DNA from: Mycolicibacterium chlorophenolicum
GTDB lineage: Bacteria > Actinomycetota > Actinomycetes > Mycobacteriales > Mycobacteriaceae
Reading direction: 5' to 3'
NCBI RefSeq assembly: GCF_001044235.1
Contig: NZ_JYNL01000064.1
Coordinates: 276,981 to 340,980, forward strand
DNA: 64,000 nt
This document shows, in pieces, positions 36,308 through 45,141 of the stretch. The notes under the pieces were generated by a model. That model was not told where the DNA came from, ran no database searches, and was given only the letters and a program-made list of their open reading frames with translations. The stretch's first letter is position 1; each line of letters opens with the position of its first letter. A program made the translations under genes and the position numbers.

Positions 36308-37536
36308 GTGGCGACCCTCTTCCGAGCTCGTTCGTACACCGCAACCGTCTGTGCGGCAACAGATTCCCAGCTGAACACCTCGAGTGCGCGTCGCCGCCCG
36401 GCCTCTCCGAGTCTGCGCAACTCCCGCGGTGAGTCGAGCAGCTCACCCAGCACCGCGGTGAGCTCGTCCACGTCGGCCGGGGTCACCAGGCGCGCACATT
36501 CGCCGTCGGCGCCCACCACCTCCGGCAGCGCGCCCGCCCGGCTGGCCACGATCGGTGTTCCACTCGCCATGGCCTCGACCGCGGGCAACGAGAATCCCTC
36601 GTAGAGCGAGGGAATGCAGGCGACATCGGCGGAGGCGAGGAGTTCGGCGAGTTCGGTGTCCGACAGTCCGCTGGAGCTGTGCACGATGTCGGAGATCCCC
36701 AGTTCGGCGATGAGCTTCTCGGTCGGGCCGTTGGGTTCGAGCTTGGCGACGAGCTGGAGTTCGAGATCGCGTTCCACGCGCAGACGCGCCACCGCGTGGA
36801 GGAGATGACTGACGCCCTTGAGGGGCACGTCGGCACTGGCGATCGCGATGATGCGATTGCGCACCCGGTGCTCGGACGGCCCGAAAAGCTGGGTGTCGAC
36901 CCCGAGCGGCACGACGTGGAGCTGGCTCGGGTCGACGGCGAAGTCCTCGGCGATGTCGGCGGCGGAGGTGGACGACACGGTCACCAACTCGGGGATCTGC
37001 CGGGCCACCTCCTTCTGCATCTCGGCGAACGCGTACCACCGGCGGACCAGGGGCTTGCGCCACCACGTCGCGGCGGCGACGTCGAGCACCCGGTCACGGG
37101 TGATCGGGTGGTGCACCGTGGCGACCACCGGGAGGCCCGATGCGGCGATCGTCAGCAGACCGGTGCCCAGGCACTGGTTGTCGTGGACGACGTCGAAGTC
37201 GTCGCGCCTCTCGGCCAGCAGCCGCGCGACGCGCAGGCTGAACGTCTTGGGCTCGGGGAAGCCGGCGGTCCAGGTGGTCAACAGCTCCTGGAGATCGATG
37301 GTCGTCTTGATCTCGCTGGGCCGCGGGATCCGGAAGGGATCCGGCTCGCGATAGAGATCGAGGCTGGGCACCTTCGTCAGCCGTACGCGGGGATCGAGAC
37401 CGCCGGGATAGGGCTGGCCGGAGAAGACCTCGACGTCGTGGCCCAGTTCGACCAGGCCGCGGCTCAGGTGTCGGACGTAGACGCCCTGCCCTCCGCAGTG
37501 GGTCTTGCTCCGATAGGACAGCAAGGCGATACGCAT
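36301..37536 (-). CDS. GT4-family glycosyltransferase
   Basis: 411 residues from ATG 37536 (MRIALLSYRSKTHCGGQGVYV), with AGGTGAG upstream; a longer open frame upstream is not used. Seen: the N-terminal Rossmann domain with GGQGVYVRHL and VVHDNQCLG, then the C-terminal nucleotide-sugar domain with VVPLGVDTQLF and the E-x7-E pattern in YEGFSLPAVEAMASGTPIVAS. It transfers a sugar from a nucleotide donor with retention. First gene of a three-gene operon with a well-formed promoter and TetR operator site B just upstream. Confidence 0.92.
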   Translation of the reverse strand: MRIALLSYRSKTHCGGQGVYVRHLSRGLVELGHDVEVFSGQPYPGGLDPRVRLTKVPSLDLYREPDPFRIPRPSEIKTTIDLQELLTTWTAGFPEPKTFSLRVARLLAERRDDFDVVHDNQCLGTGLLTIAASGLPVVATVHHPITRDRVLDVAAATWWRKPLVRRWYAFAEMQKEVARQIPELVTVSSTSAADIAEDFAVDPSQLHVVPLGVDTQLFGPSEHRVRNRIIAIASADVPLKGVSHLLHAVARLRVERDLELQLVAKLEPNGPTEKLIAELGISDIVHSSSGLSDTELAELLASADVACIPSLYEGFSLPAVEAMASGTPIVASRAGALPEVVGADGECARLVTPADVDELTAVLGELLDSPRELRRLGEAGRRRALEVFSWESVAAQTVAVYERARKRVATC

Positions 37537-37595
37537 GGTCGGCTCACCTGTCCTGAGCTGGTCGAATCGAGTGACGCACGGAATCCGAACCCCTC

Positions 37596-37611
37596 CTGGA
37601 CATGTGTCCAG
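37596..37611. promoter_or_regulatory. TetR operator site B
   Basis: CTGGACA-TG-TGTCCAG dyad; on the minus strand its core is GGACACATGTCC, identical to site A. It starts directly after the -10 of the operon promoter, so binding would cover the transcription start. Confidence 0.65.
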
Positions 37612-37640
37612 ACTATAGTTTGACGTGCTAGCTGATGCAA
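37612..37640 (-). promoter_or_regulatory. Promoter of the glycosyltransferase operon
   Basis: Minus strand TTGCAT (37635-37640), 17 bases, TATAGT (37612-37617); followed directly by operator B. The start point would fall near 37605, about 70 bases before the ATG. Confidence 0.65.
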
Positions 37641-37698
37641 CGCGTCCGCTAGCTCTGACTACCACAAACGGCGTGGGCCGTCCTGTCCGCCCTCGCGA

Positions 37699-38154
37699 TC
37701 AGGGCGGCGGGAAACCGCCGGTGGCGACCGGTCCCCAGCGCTGCGGGGTGACCCTGATCAGGCACTTCCCCTGATCGACCATCGCCTGCCGGTACTCGTC
37801 CCAGTTCGGGTGCTCGCCGGCCACCGAGCGGAAGTACTCCACCAGCGGCTCGACCGCGTCGGGCAGATCGATGACCTCGGCGGCGCCGTCGACCTGGACA
37901 TACGGACCGTTGAACTCTTCGCTGAGCACCACGACGCTGGCGCGGGGCCGGCGCCGGATGTTGGCGGCCTTGGCGCGTTGCGGATAACTCGCCACCACGA
38001 TGCGGCCCTCGGTGTCCAGACCGCCGGTGACCGGTGAACTCTGCAGGGATCCGTCCGACCGGAACGTCGTCAGCACCATCCGGTGCCGGGGGCGGATGAA
38101 GTCGAGCAGTTCCGTTGCGGCGACGGCCTCTGCCGTCGCGTACTTGGGGGCCAT
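37699..38154 (-). CDS. PPOX-class F420-type oxidoreductase
   Basis: 151 residues from ATG 38154 (MAPKYATAEAV). Seen: the split-barrel flavin/deazaflavin fold with LDFIRPRHRMVLTTFRSDGSLQSSPVTGGLDTEGRIVVASY, a run of KAANIRRRPRASVVVLS, and the C-terminal strand with RVTPQRWGPVATG. Mycobacterial members of this group use F420. The substrate is unknown. A longer upstream frame is proline/arginine-rich and looks non-coding. It is divergent from the DUF222-like gene, with about 50 bases between starts. Confidence 0.85.
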   Translation of the reverse strand: MAPKYATAEAVAATELLDFIRPRHRMVLTTFRSDGSLQSSPVTGGLDTEGRIVVASYPQRAKAANIRRRPRASVVVLSEEFNGPYVQVDGAAEVIDLPDAVEPLVEYFRSVAGEHPNWDEYRQAMVDQGKCLIRVTPQRWGPVATGGFPPP

Positions 38155-38201
38155 CTCGCCAGCGTATCGACGTGTCGGTACCCCTGCGTACGCTCTCGAA
38201 C

Positions 38202-38510
38202 ATGAGTTCGAATGATGTGTTCGCGGCGCTCGACGCCGCCGACGAGGCCTACCGTGCGCTCGCCGCCCTTCCTGTTCACCGCCTCCGTCCCGTCGATCAG
38301 CGCGCCCTGCTGGTGCGGCTCGACACGATGGACAAACACCTGGCCGCCCTGCAGCGCCGCCTGCTGGGCAGCGTGGTCGCCGGACCGCCGCCGGTCGAAT
38401 TCGCCGGCGCCCCGTGGGCGCAGGTGCTGGCCCGCCGGCTGCGCATCTCGGTCGGCGAAGCTCAGCGGCGCATCGCCGAGGCGGGCGGCGAGGAGGCGAG
38501 GTCGGCATGA
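38202..38510 (+). CDS. Short DUF222-like protein (13E12-type N-terminal piece)
   Basis: 102 residues from ATG 38202. Seen: helical N-terminal sequence with an Asp-rich start, then WAQVLARRLRISVGEAQRRIAEAGG, which is the LRISxxEAxRRI motif of DUF222 proteins (the N-terminal part of 13E12/HNH endonuclease-like proteins). Full-length members are 400-500 residues with a C-terminal HNH nuclease; here the frame stops soon after the motif, and no HNH sequence follows. It may be a remnant or a natural short form. No repeat or insertion sequence is visible around it. Confidence 0.6.
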   Translation: MSSNDVFAALDAADEAYRALAALPVHRLRPVDQRALLVRLDTMDKHLAALQRRLLGSVVAGPPPVEFAGAPWAQVLARRLRISVGEAQRRIAEAGGEEARSA

Positions 38511-38538
38511 CGATCTGACGCACTCCGGCGCCGCGGTC

Positions 38539-39066
38539 TCACAGCAGCGGACCCGGCACCACGAACGCGAACGGCCGCGGGTAGCCGAGGCCGGTCAAGC
38601 GCGCGCGGCGCACCGCATCGAGTCCGACGGTGCGCACCTCCCCGGAGGTCGGCTCGTAGCACTCCACGGCATCGCCGCGCACGTCGACGATCAGCACCCA
38701 GTGCCGCGGGATGACGTTGCCGATGAGCATGGTCACGGGCCACCCCGCCGACACTGCCGCCAGCACGTCGTCGAGCCGGTCGCGTCGGCCCCGCCACGGC
38801 CGCCATCGGTAGCGCCGTCCGCGGGCAGCCGACTGCACGCTGATCGCGGCGGCCATGCCGGCCGGTGTGGTGCCGAGCGCGCGCGGCCAGACGCGGTTCG
38901 TCATCGCGTGCACCCGGGCCTGCTCGGCGGCGAACCAGGCCCGCACCTGCGGACGCGCCAGCGCCGAACCGTAGTCGCGGTCCAGCAGCGCACCCGCCAT
39001 GACGGCGACGGACGGACCGCACGTCACGCCGTCCCGCTGGGTCAGCGCCAGCGCCGAGATCTTCAT
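38539..39066 (-). CDS. C39-like cysteine peptidase-type protein
   Basis: 175 residues. Seen: Q10 and C16 in TQRDGVTCGPSVAVMAGALL (split over 9-28), which is the Gln-oxyanion and Cys-Gly-Pro pattern of C39/papain-like peptidases; H122 in IPRHWVLIVDV; and YEPTSG at 137-142 where C39 members usually have an Asp-Pro. So the triad could be C16-H122-E138 or another acid. There is no signal peptide or ABC transporter domain, so it is a stand-alone cytosolic or bacteriocin-unrelated form. Target unknown. It lies alone, divergent from the acyl-CoA dehydrogenase. Confidence 0.7.
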   Translation of the reverse strand: MKISALALTQRDGVTCGPSVAVMAGALLDRDYGSALARPQVRAWFAAEQARVHAMTNRVWPRALGTTPAGMAAAISVQSAARGRRYRWRPWRGRRDRLDDVLAAVSAGWPVTMLIGNVIPRHWVLIVDVRGDAVECYEPTSGEVRTVGLDAVRRARLTGLGYPRPFAFVVPGPLL

Positions 39067-39184
39067 GCGCGGTCGTCGCCTCCTCGGTGGATTTCGGTGC
39101 GACGTTGGGTACTCGGGACTCTAGGCCGAACGAAGGAGTGGTGGTGCGCATGTGCGGGATGCCGACGCCGACGGAGGACCCGAC

Positions 39185-40579
39185 ATGAGCTTCGACATCA
39201 CACCCACAGCCGCGCAGCACGACCTGGCAAGGCGCACACACGAGTTCGCCGAGCAGGTGATCCGGCCGGTGGCCGCGGACTACGACCAGCGCCAGGAGTT
39301 CCCCTGGCCGGTGCTCGAGGAAGCCGCCGAGCGCGGCTTCTACAGCCCGCTGTTCTACCGGGATCTGATCGGCGATCCGACGGGACTGTCCCTGCCGATG
39401 TTCATGGAGGAGCTGTTCTGGGGATGCGCCGGCATCGGGCTGGCGGTGGTGATGCCTGCGCTGGCGCTCTCGGCGATCGGGCAGGCCGCCTCCCCCGAGC
39501 AGATGCTGCAGTGGGCGCCGGAATGCTTCGGCACGCCGGGCGATCTCAAGCTCGCCGCCCTGGCGATCTCCGAACCCGAGGGCGGCAGCGACGTCCGCAA
39601 TCTCCGGACCACCGCGCGCCGCGACGGCTCGGGGCCCGATGCCGACTGGATCATCGACGGCCACAAGATGTGGATCGGCAACGGCGGCATCGCCAACGTG
39701 CACGTCGTCAACGCCGTCGTCGACCAGGAACTGGGCCACAAGGGCCAGGCGCTGTTCATCGTGCCGGGCGGCACGCCCGGACTCGACATGGTGCGCAAGC
39801 TCGACAAGATGGGCTGCCGCGCCTCCCACACCGCCGAACTGAAGCTCACCGGTGTCCGCGTCCCGGCGGGGAACCTGCTCGGCGGACAGGAGAAGCTGGA
39901 GTACAAGCTGGCCCGCGCCCGTGAGGCCGTCGAGGGCGCCCGGCACTCCGGCTCGGCCACGCTGGGCACGTTCGAGCAGACCCGGCCGATGGTCGCCGCC
40001 CAGGCCCTCGGAATCGCCCGAGCCGCACTGGAATACGTCACCGAATACGCCAATCGGCGCGAAGCGTTCGGTGCGCCGATCATCGACAACCAGGGAATCG
40101 CGTTCCCGCTGGCCGACCTCGCCACCGGACTGGACGCCGCCCGCCTGCTGACGTGGCGGGCGTCGTGGATGGCCGCCACCGGGGTGCCGTTCGAGCGGGG
40201 CGAAGGCTCGATGTCCAAGCTCGCCGCCAGCGAGCTTGCAGTCCGCACCACAGAGCGCGCCATCCAGACGATGGGCGGCTGGGGCTACGTCAAAGACCAC
40301 CCGGTCGAGAAGTGGTACCGAGATGCCAAGCTGTACACCATCTTCGAAGGCACCAGCGAGATCCAGCGGATCGTGATCTCCAACGCGCTGGGTGCCGCCG
40401 ACGGCAAGCCGCCGCTGCACGTCGACCTCGAGCCGACCGGTGGCCCGCTCAACCGGATGTTCGGTCGGGGCACTCCGGCACGCACCCAGGTCGGAAACAC
40501 CGCACTGTCGATGAAGGACCGGGTGCCCGCACCGGTGATGCAGATGGCGATGAAGGTGCTCCGCCCGCCGAGGAAGTGA
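39185..40579 (+). CDS. Acyl-CoA dehydrogenase
   Basis: 464 residues from ATG 39185 with GGAGG at 39171-39175. Seen: the FAD fold with SEPEGGSDVRNLRTTA, WIGNGGIANV, and the C-terminal signature QTMGGWGYVKDHPVEKWYRDAKLYTIFEGTSEIQRIV, where the IFEGTSEIQ loop is typical. The catalytic base Glu is usually in that EGTSE segment. It forms the 2,3 double bond in acyl-CoA. A C-terminal extension (GGPLNRMFGRGTPARTQ) goes beyond the core. The chain-length preference is unknown. It ends one base before the convergent membrane hydrolase gene. Confidence 0.94.
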   Translation: MSFDITPTAAQHDLARRTHEFAEQVIRPVAADYDQRQEFPWPVLEEAAERGFYSPLFYRDLIGDPTGLSLPMFMEELFWGCAGIGLAVVMPALALSAIGQAASPEQMLQWAPECFGTPGDLKLAALAISEPEGGSDVRNLRTTARRDGSGPDADWIIDGHKMWIGNGGIANVHVVNAVVDQELGHKGQALFIVPGGTPGLDMVRKLDKMGCRASHTAELKLTGVRVPAGNLLGGQEKLEYKLARAREAVEGARHSGSATLGTFEQTRPMVAAQALGIARAALEYVTEYANRREAFGAPIIDNQGIAFPLADLATGLDAARLLTWRASWMAATGVPFERGEGSMSKLAASELAVRTTERAIQTMGGWGYVKDHPVEKWYRDAKLYTIFEGTSEIQRIVISNALGAADGKPPLHVDLEPTGGPLNRMFGRGTPARTQVGNTALSMKDRVPAPVMQMAMKVLRPPRK

Positions 40580-40580
40580 G

Positions 40581-43016
40581 TCACATCGCCTGGTTCACCG
40601 GCGGGGCGACAGCACCGGCGTCCACGTCCTCGTCGACCACGACGGACTGCAGCACCTCGACGGCCAACCGGTACTCGGCGCGGTCCCAGAACCCCGAGTG
40701 GCCGCACACCGCGCCGTCCGGATCGACGGCGACGTCGCCGTGCTCCGGGTCGCGCTGCCCCACGTCGAGGATCCGGCAGTCCACCGTCGTCAACGCCACG
40801 CTCAGGTCCGGGGACGACGGCCCCTGCACGAACACCGGGTCGGGGTCGAACACCCAGCTGCCGATCGGATCGGTCAGCGCCCACAGGTTGATCCATCGCG
40901 GCTCCGGGCGGGCGAGCTGCCGCCGCAGCTCGCCCATCGCCGCGGCGCCGAAGTAGGCCGGGAAGTTGCGCGCATAGAGACGGCGCAGCGGCGCGCCGAA
41001 CGTCAGCAGCGGATAGCGCTCGTCGTCGCGGGTGCACTGCATCAGGGTCGCCGCGGCGATCACGGTGCCCTGACTGTGCGCGACGAGCACCACCCGGGTG
41101 GGCTCCGGCTGGTGCACCAGCGCGGCCATCCGGGTGCGCAGGTCCCAGACCGTGCGGCCGCCATAGGACGGCGGCGTCAGCGGATGCGTGGCCCGCGGCC
41201 AGAACGTGATGACGTCCCACAGGATCGCGACCGCGCGGCGGATCTGCCGGTTCCGGGAGGCCTGCACCACCAGCACGACCAGCCCGACCACCAGGGCGAT
41301 CGGCACGAACATCGCGATGAACGAGACCCCACCGGAGAGATACCTGGCCCCGGTGAAGCGGTGCAGATCGGGGAAGAACAGGACCGCCATCACGACGAGG
41401 ATCACAAACGCGAGTGTCACCAGCCCGGCGATCAGCGCCGGCCCCGCGTCGGTCAGCGACGCCGCCGTCCGAGCCCGCCTGACGGCCTCCAGGACCCGCC
41501 CCGGCGCCGCCGCCTCCACCGGCGTCTGCGGAGGCGTCCCCGTCGCCGCACGCCAAGCCCGCACCACGGCGACGACCGCCGCCAGAAGCACCAACAGCGT
41601 CGCCACCGATGCCCACACATAGGGCGGCGGGACGATCAGCGGTGCCCTCATGGTCACCGCGTGCACCTTCTCCGCGAAGTTCTCGGCGGCGTTGGCCAGC
41701 GTCGCCGTCCGCTTCACCATCGCCTCGGCCGCGTCCGCCGTCGAGATCCGCACCGTGCCGAGCGCCAGCGCCGTCGACAGCCCGACACCGACGCTGATCC
41801 CGCCGCCGATCAACCAGCCGAGCAGCGCCACGAACGCCGCGGTGAAGCCCCGCAGCGTCATGCCGTAACCCGGTGCCGGCGCCGATCTGTCGCCGCCCCG
41901 CATCGACAGCGCGCACCCGACGAACACCCCGGCCAGCAGGACCACCTGCACGGCGAGCAGCGCGTAGATCGACCCCCGCAGCCCGGGCAGGAAGTCGGGC
42001 AGCCGGTGCGCCGGGACGTCGCTGCCGAGCCCGAGCCAGGCCAGCGACAGGGCGAGCAGGATCAGCGCCAGCCACCGCAGTCGCATCAGCACGGCGTGCA
42101 GCCGGCCGCCGATGCCGTCACCGCCGCGGCCGGTGGCCCGATTCCACGCGGTCGCCGCCACGGCCATGGCCAGCACCCCGAGATTGACGCCCAGCAGCAC
42201 CGCGCTGACGTCGCGGGAACGGCTCGGATCCCCGTCGGCGACCGGGGCCGCCAGCACCAGCGCCGCCAGCGCCGCCGTCCACGCGGTCACATGGCACGCG
42301 CGCATCCGCGCCACGGAGTCGTCGTGATTCCAGAAGGTGGTGTCGGCCAGGGGTGAGCGCTCGCCGACCGACACCACCGCGGCAGGCGGCGGACACGCCG
42401 CGGTGAACTCGTCGTCGCAGTCAGGTCCGTCGTACGGCATCGCCTGTCCGGCCTCCTGCCGGCCGAGCAGCCACAGCGCCACGATCACCGCGGCCAGCGG
42501 AAGCGCCCCCACCGCGAGCCGGCCCCCGGGCGGCACGCCGCCCAGCCACTCCAGGGGCAGCCATCCGGAACGGCAGTAGTCGACGCTCACGCACTGCCAC
42601 AGCGCGATATCCAGCACGGCGACGGCCATTGCCAGCAACAACGTCAGGGTGAACGACAGGGCGAGCAGGCGCAGCAGCGCCACCACGACCGTGGCGGGTC
42701 CGCGGTGTCGCGCGGGCGGCAGCATCCAGTGCGCGAGGTTGATCAGGGAGAAGGGCAGGAACAGCAGCCACAGCGCCCGGCTCGCGCGACGGGACGTCAG
42801 CCCGCCCCAGGAGTAGGCCTCCATCCGCCGGCGCCAGCCGCCGGCCGACGGTGGGCTGATCGCGTCATCGATCCAGGTCGCGCGGCGGAAGAAGGCGGCG
42901 TCGGAGTCCCCGCTGACCCGGTCGAGGAACTCGACCGGGCAGTTCAGCATCACCTCGGGCGGGGTACCGGACACCCCGTGCACCCGCAGTTCGACGACGG
43001 TCTTGCCCCCGGCCAT
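40581..43016 (-). CDS. Membrane protein with a split alpha/beta-hydrolase core
   Basis: 811 residues. Seen: the N-terminus VVELRVHGVSGTPPEVML (6-23), which looks like the first strand and the HG oxyanion motif of a lipase; then about 8-10 hydrophobic segments between residues 80 and 590 (for example near 82-97, 108-138, 169-185, 246-258, 315-332, 350-370, 470-487, 530-548, 563-585); then a C-terminal hydrolase half with the nucleophile elbow AHSQG (S648), D716 in ALTDPIG, and H773 in CGHSGF. Together these give a Ser-Asp-His triad. Substrate unknown. Divergent from the membrane/cupredoxin operon at 43151. Confidence 0.8.
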   Translation of the reverse strand: MAGGKTVVELRVHGVSGTPPEVMLNCPVEFLDRVSGDSDAAFFRRATWIDDAISPPSAGGWRRRMEAYSWGGLTSRRASRALWLLFLPFSLINLAHWMLPPARHRGPATVVVALLRLLALSFTLTLLLAMAVAVLDIALWQCVSVDYCRSGWLPLEWLGGVPPGGRLAVGALPLAAVIVALWLLGRQEAGQAMPYDGPDCDDEFTAACPPPAAVVSVGERSPLADTTFWNHDDSVARMRACHVTAWTAALAALVLAAPVADGDPSRSRDVSAVLLGVNLGVLAMAVAATAWNRATGRGGDGIGGRLHAVLMRLRWLALILLALSLAWLGLGSDVPAHRLPDFLPGLRGSIYALLAVQVVLLAGVFVGCALSMRGGDRSAPAPGYGMTLRGFTAAFVALLGWLIGGGISVGVGLSTALALGTVRISTADAAEAMVKRTATLANAAENFAEKVHAVTMRAPLIVPPPYVWASVATLLVLLAAVVAVVRAWRAATGTPPQTPVEAAAPGRVLEAVRRARTAASLTDAGPALIAGLVTLAFVILVVMAVLFFPDLHRFTGARYLSGGVSFIAMFVPIALVVGLVVLVVQASRNRQIRRAVAILWDVITFWPRATHPLTPPSYGGRTVWDLRTRMAALVHQPEPTRVVLVAHSQGTVIAAATLMQCTRDDERYPLLTFGAPLRRLYARNFPAYFGAAAMGELRRQLARPEPRWINLWALTDPIGSWVFDPDPVFVQGPSSPDLSVALTTVDCRILDVGQRDPEHGDVAVDPDGAVCGHSGFWDRAEYRLAVEVLQSVVVDEDVDAGAVAPPVNQAM

Positions 43017-43150
43017 CTCCCCATCGTGACGCCCTCGGGACCGAAATGGGCCGGTCGGCGAAAAAACCCGGTACCCCTGGTTTCACCTGGATCGCTTCTG
43101 GCAACATTACCCGCGAGTCAGTTAGAGCGTTCGGCACGGGGTGGACAGGA

Positions 43151-44995
43151 ATGACGATGACGCATTCTCGACAGGACGTTGCGGTGCTCGCCCAGGGCAG
43201 CGAAGGCGGCGGCGCGGAGATCAGCCAGGTGATCGGGCTGTCGGCGGTGGCGATGGCCGTGACGGCGGTGCTGCTGTGGATCGGCTACCTGCACCGCCAG
43301 CGCAAGATCTCGTGGCTGGAGAACCTGGCCGAATGGCTGGGCCGCCGGTTCAAACGGCCGCCGTGGGTGGCCCTACCGATCGCGATCTTCGTCAGCGCGA
43401 TCATCTGCGCGCTGTTCGGCTTCATCTGGGACGTCAGCCTGCACATCGGTAAGGGCCGCGACCCGGGGCCGCTCGCCAACCCGGCGCACTACTTCATCAT
43501 CATCGGCCTGTTCTTCGTGTTCATCGCCGGCTGCACCGCGATCGTGCTGCCGTTCGACAAGCCCGGCCCGGCGGCGGTGCGCATCACCGACCACTGGTAC
43601 GCCCCGGTCGGCGGCATCGTGATGGCCGGCTGCGGCATGTACGCGCTGATCGGCTTCCCCCTCGACGACGTCTGGCACCGCATCTTCGGCCAGGACGTCA
43701 CGCTGTGGGGTCCCACCCACCTGATGATGATCGGCGGCGCCGGGTTCTCCACGATCGCCGCGGCCTACCTCGAGTTCGAAGGCAAACGCGCGGTCGGGTC
43801 CGACGCGCCGAGGGACGGCATCGGGCTGAAGTTCATCCAGTACCTGGCGTTCGCCGGCGTGCTGATCGGGCTGTCGGTGTACCAGATCGAGTTCGACTTC
43901 GGCGTCCCGCAGTTCCGCCAGGTGTTCCAGCCCATGCTGATCGCCGCCGCCGCGTCGGTGGCACTGGTCGCGGCTCGGATCTACCTGGGCCGCGGCGCCG
44001 CGATCATCTCCGCGATCGTGGCCATCGGTCTGCGCGGCATCATCGCGTTTCTGGTGGCGCCACTGCTCGACGCGCCGGTGAACTGGTTCGCGCTGTACCT
44101 CGGCCCCGCCTTGGTGGTCGAACTGGTGGCCCTGACGCCGCTGTTCAAGCGGCCGGTGTTGTTCGGCCTGGTCAGCGGACTGGGTGTCGCGACCGTGGGC
44201 CTGTGGCTTGAGTCGTTCTGGATCGACGCCGTGTACTTCTACCCGTGGCCGACCAGCATCTGGCCGGAGGCCCTGTCGATGGCCGTGCCCGTCGCCGTCC
44301 TGGCCGGCGGCTGCGGCGCGATGATCGGCATGGTGCTGACCGGCCAACGGCTGCCGCGCCGCGCGATCTCCGTCGGGCTGGTGGTGCTGACCGTGCTCGC
44401 CATCGGCGGGGCGACCGCCAACGGGCTGCGCTACTCGGTGCCGGCCGACGAGACCGCGACGTTCGCGCTGACCGACGTGCCCGGCCCCGTCCCGGGCCGC
44501 TTCGTCACCGCCGACGTGCGCTTCACCCCGCCCAACGCGATCAGCGACGACCCCAACTGGGTGTCGGTGCTCGGCTGGCAGGGCGGCCTGGCCAACGAGC
44601 GTGGTCAGTTCATCGACCACCTCGACAGGGTCGGCCCCGGGCACTACGTCTCGACCAAGCCGATGCCGGTGTCCGGCCAGTGGAAGACGCTGCTGCGCGT
44701 GCATGACGGCACGACGCTGACCGCGGTGCCGATCTACCTGGCCGGCGACCCTGGTATCGGCGCCAAGGAGGTGCCTGCCGAGGCGCAGTTCACCCGTCCG
44801 TTCGTCTCCGAGATCACGATCCTGCAGCGTGAGCGCAGCCCGGACATCCCGGCGTCGCTGTGGCTGATCGGCTGCCTGATCGTGCTGGTCTGCACGCTGG
44901 CGATGATCGCCGGGATCACCTGGGGCGGCGGTCGCATCAACCAGAGCGAATCCAGCGGCAGCGAAGCGGAGTTCGAGCCTTCGGGCCAGTCGTGA
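43151..44995 (+). CDS. Polytopic membrane protein, first gene of a cupredoxin operon
   Basis: 614 residues from ATG 43151 (ATG 43157 is an alternative with better-spaced AGGA). Seen: an N-terminal TM helix, then about 10-12 further TM segments to residue 430; His-rich positions such as GPTHLMMIGG and DDVWHRIFGQ; then a non-membrane domain (about 450-560) with GPGHYVSTKPMPVSGQWKTLLRVHDG, which looks like a YtkA/FixH-type beta domain; then a last TM and an acidic tail. I do not recognise a named family. Copper or other metal handling is suggested only by the domain and the cupredoxin neighbour. It overlaps the next gene by GTGA. Confidence 0.75.
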   Translation: MTMTHSRQDVAVLAQGSEGGGAEISQVIGLSAVAMAVTAVLLWIGYLHRQRKISWLENLAEWLGRRFKRPPWVALPIAIFVSAIICALFGFIWDVSLHIGKGRDPGPLANPAHYFIIIGLFFVFIAGCTAIVLPFDKPGPAAVRITDHWYAPVGGIVMAGCGMYALIGFPLDDVWHRIFGQDVTLWGPTHLMMIGGAGFSTIAAAYLEFEGKRAVGSDAPRDGIGLKFIQYLAFAGVLIGLSVYQIEFDFGVPQFRQVFQPMLIAAAASVALVAARIYLGRGAAIISAIVAIGLRGIIAFLVAPLLDAPVNWFALYLGPALVVELVALTPLFKRPVLFGLVSGLGVATVGLWLESFWIDAVYFYPWPTSIWPEALSMAVPVAVLAGGCGAMIGMVLTGQRLPRRAISVGLVVLTVLAIGGATANGLRYSVPADETATFALTDVPGPVPGRFVTADVRFTPPNAISDDPNWVSVLGWQGGLANERGQFIDHLDRVGPGHYVSTKPMPVSGQWKTLLRVHDGTTLTAVPIYLAGDPGIGAKEVPAEAQFTRPFVSEITILQRERSPDIPASLWLIGCLIVLVCTLAMIAGITWGGGRINQSESSGSEAEFEPSGQS

Positions 44996-45141
44996 CGCCG
45001 TCGCCCGATGTGGTGATCCTCGCCGATCACTCGATCTGGCTGGCCCTGCCTGCCTTCGCTCCCGCCTTCGTGGTGGCCGGCGTCGTGTTCTACATCGCCC
45101 GGAAGAACCGGCAGAAGACCGACGAGACAGGAGAACCGTGA
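44992..45141 (+). CDS. 49-residue single-span membrane protein
   Basis: GTG start overlapping the previous stop (GTGA at 44992-44995) and a stop overlapping the next start (GTGA at 45138-45141). Seen: MTPSPDVVILADHS, then one membrane helix WLALPAFAPAFVVAGVVFYI, then a basic stop-transfer ARKNRQK and an acidic end. It is probably a small subunit of the complex made by the flanking genes. It is easily overlooked by automatic annotation because of its length. Confidence 0.7.
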   Translation: MTPSPDVVILADHSIWLALPAFAPAFVVAGVVFYIARKNRQKTDETGEP

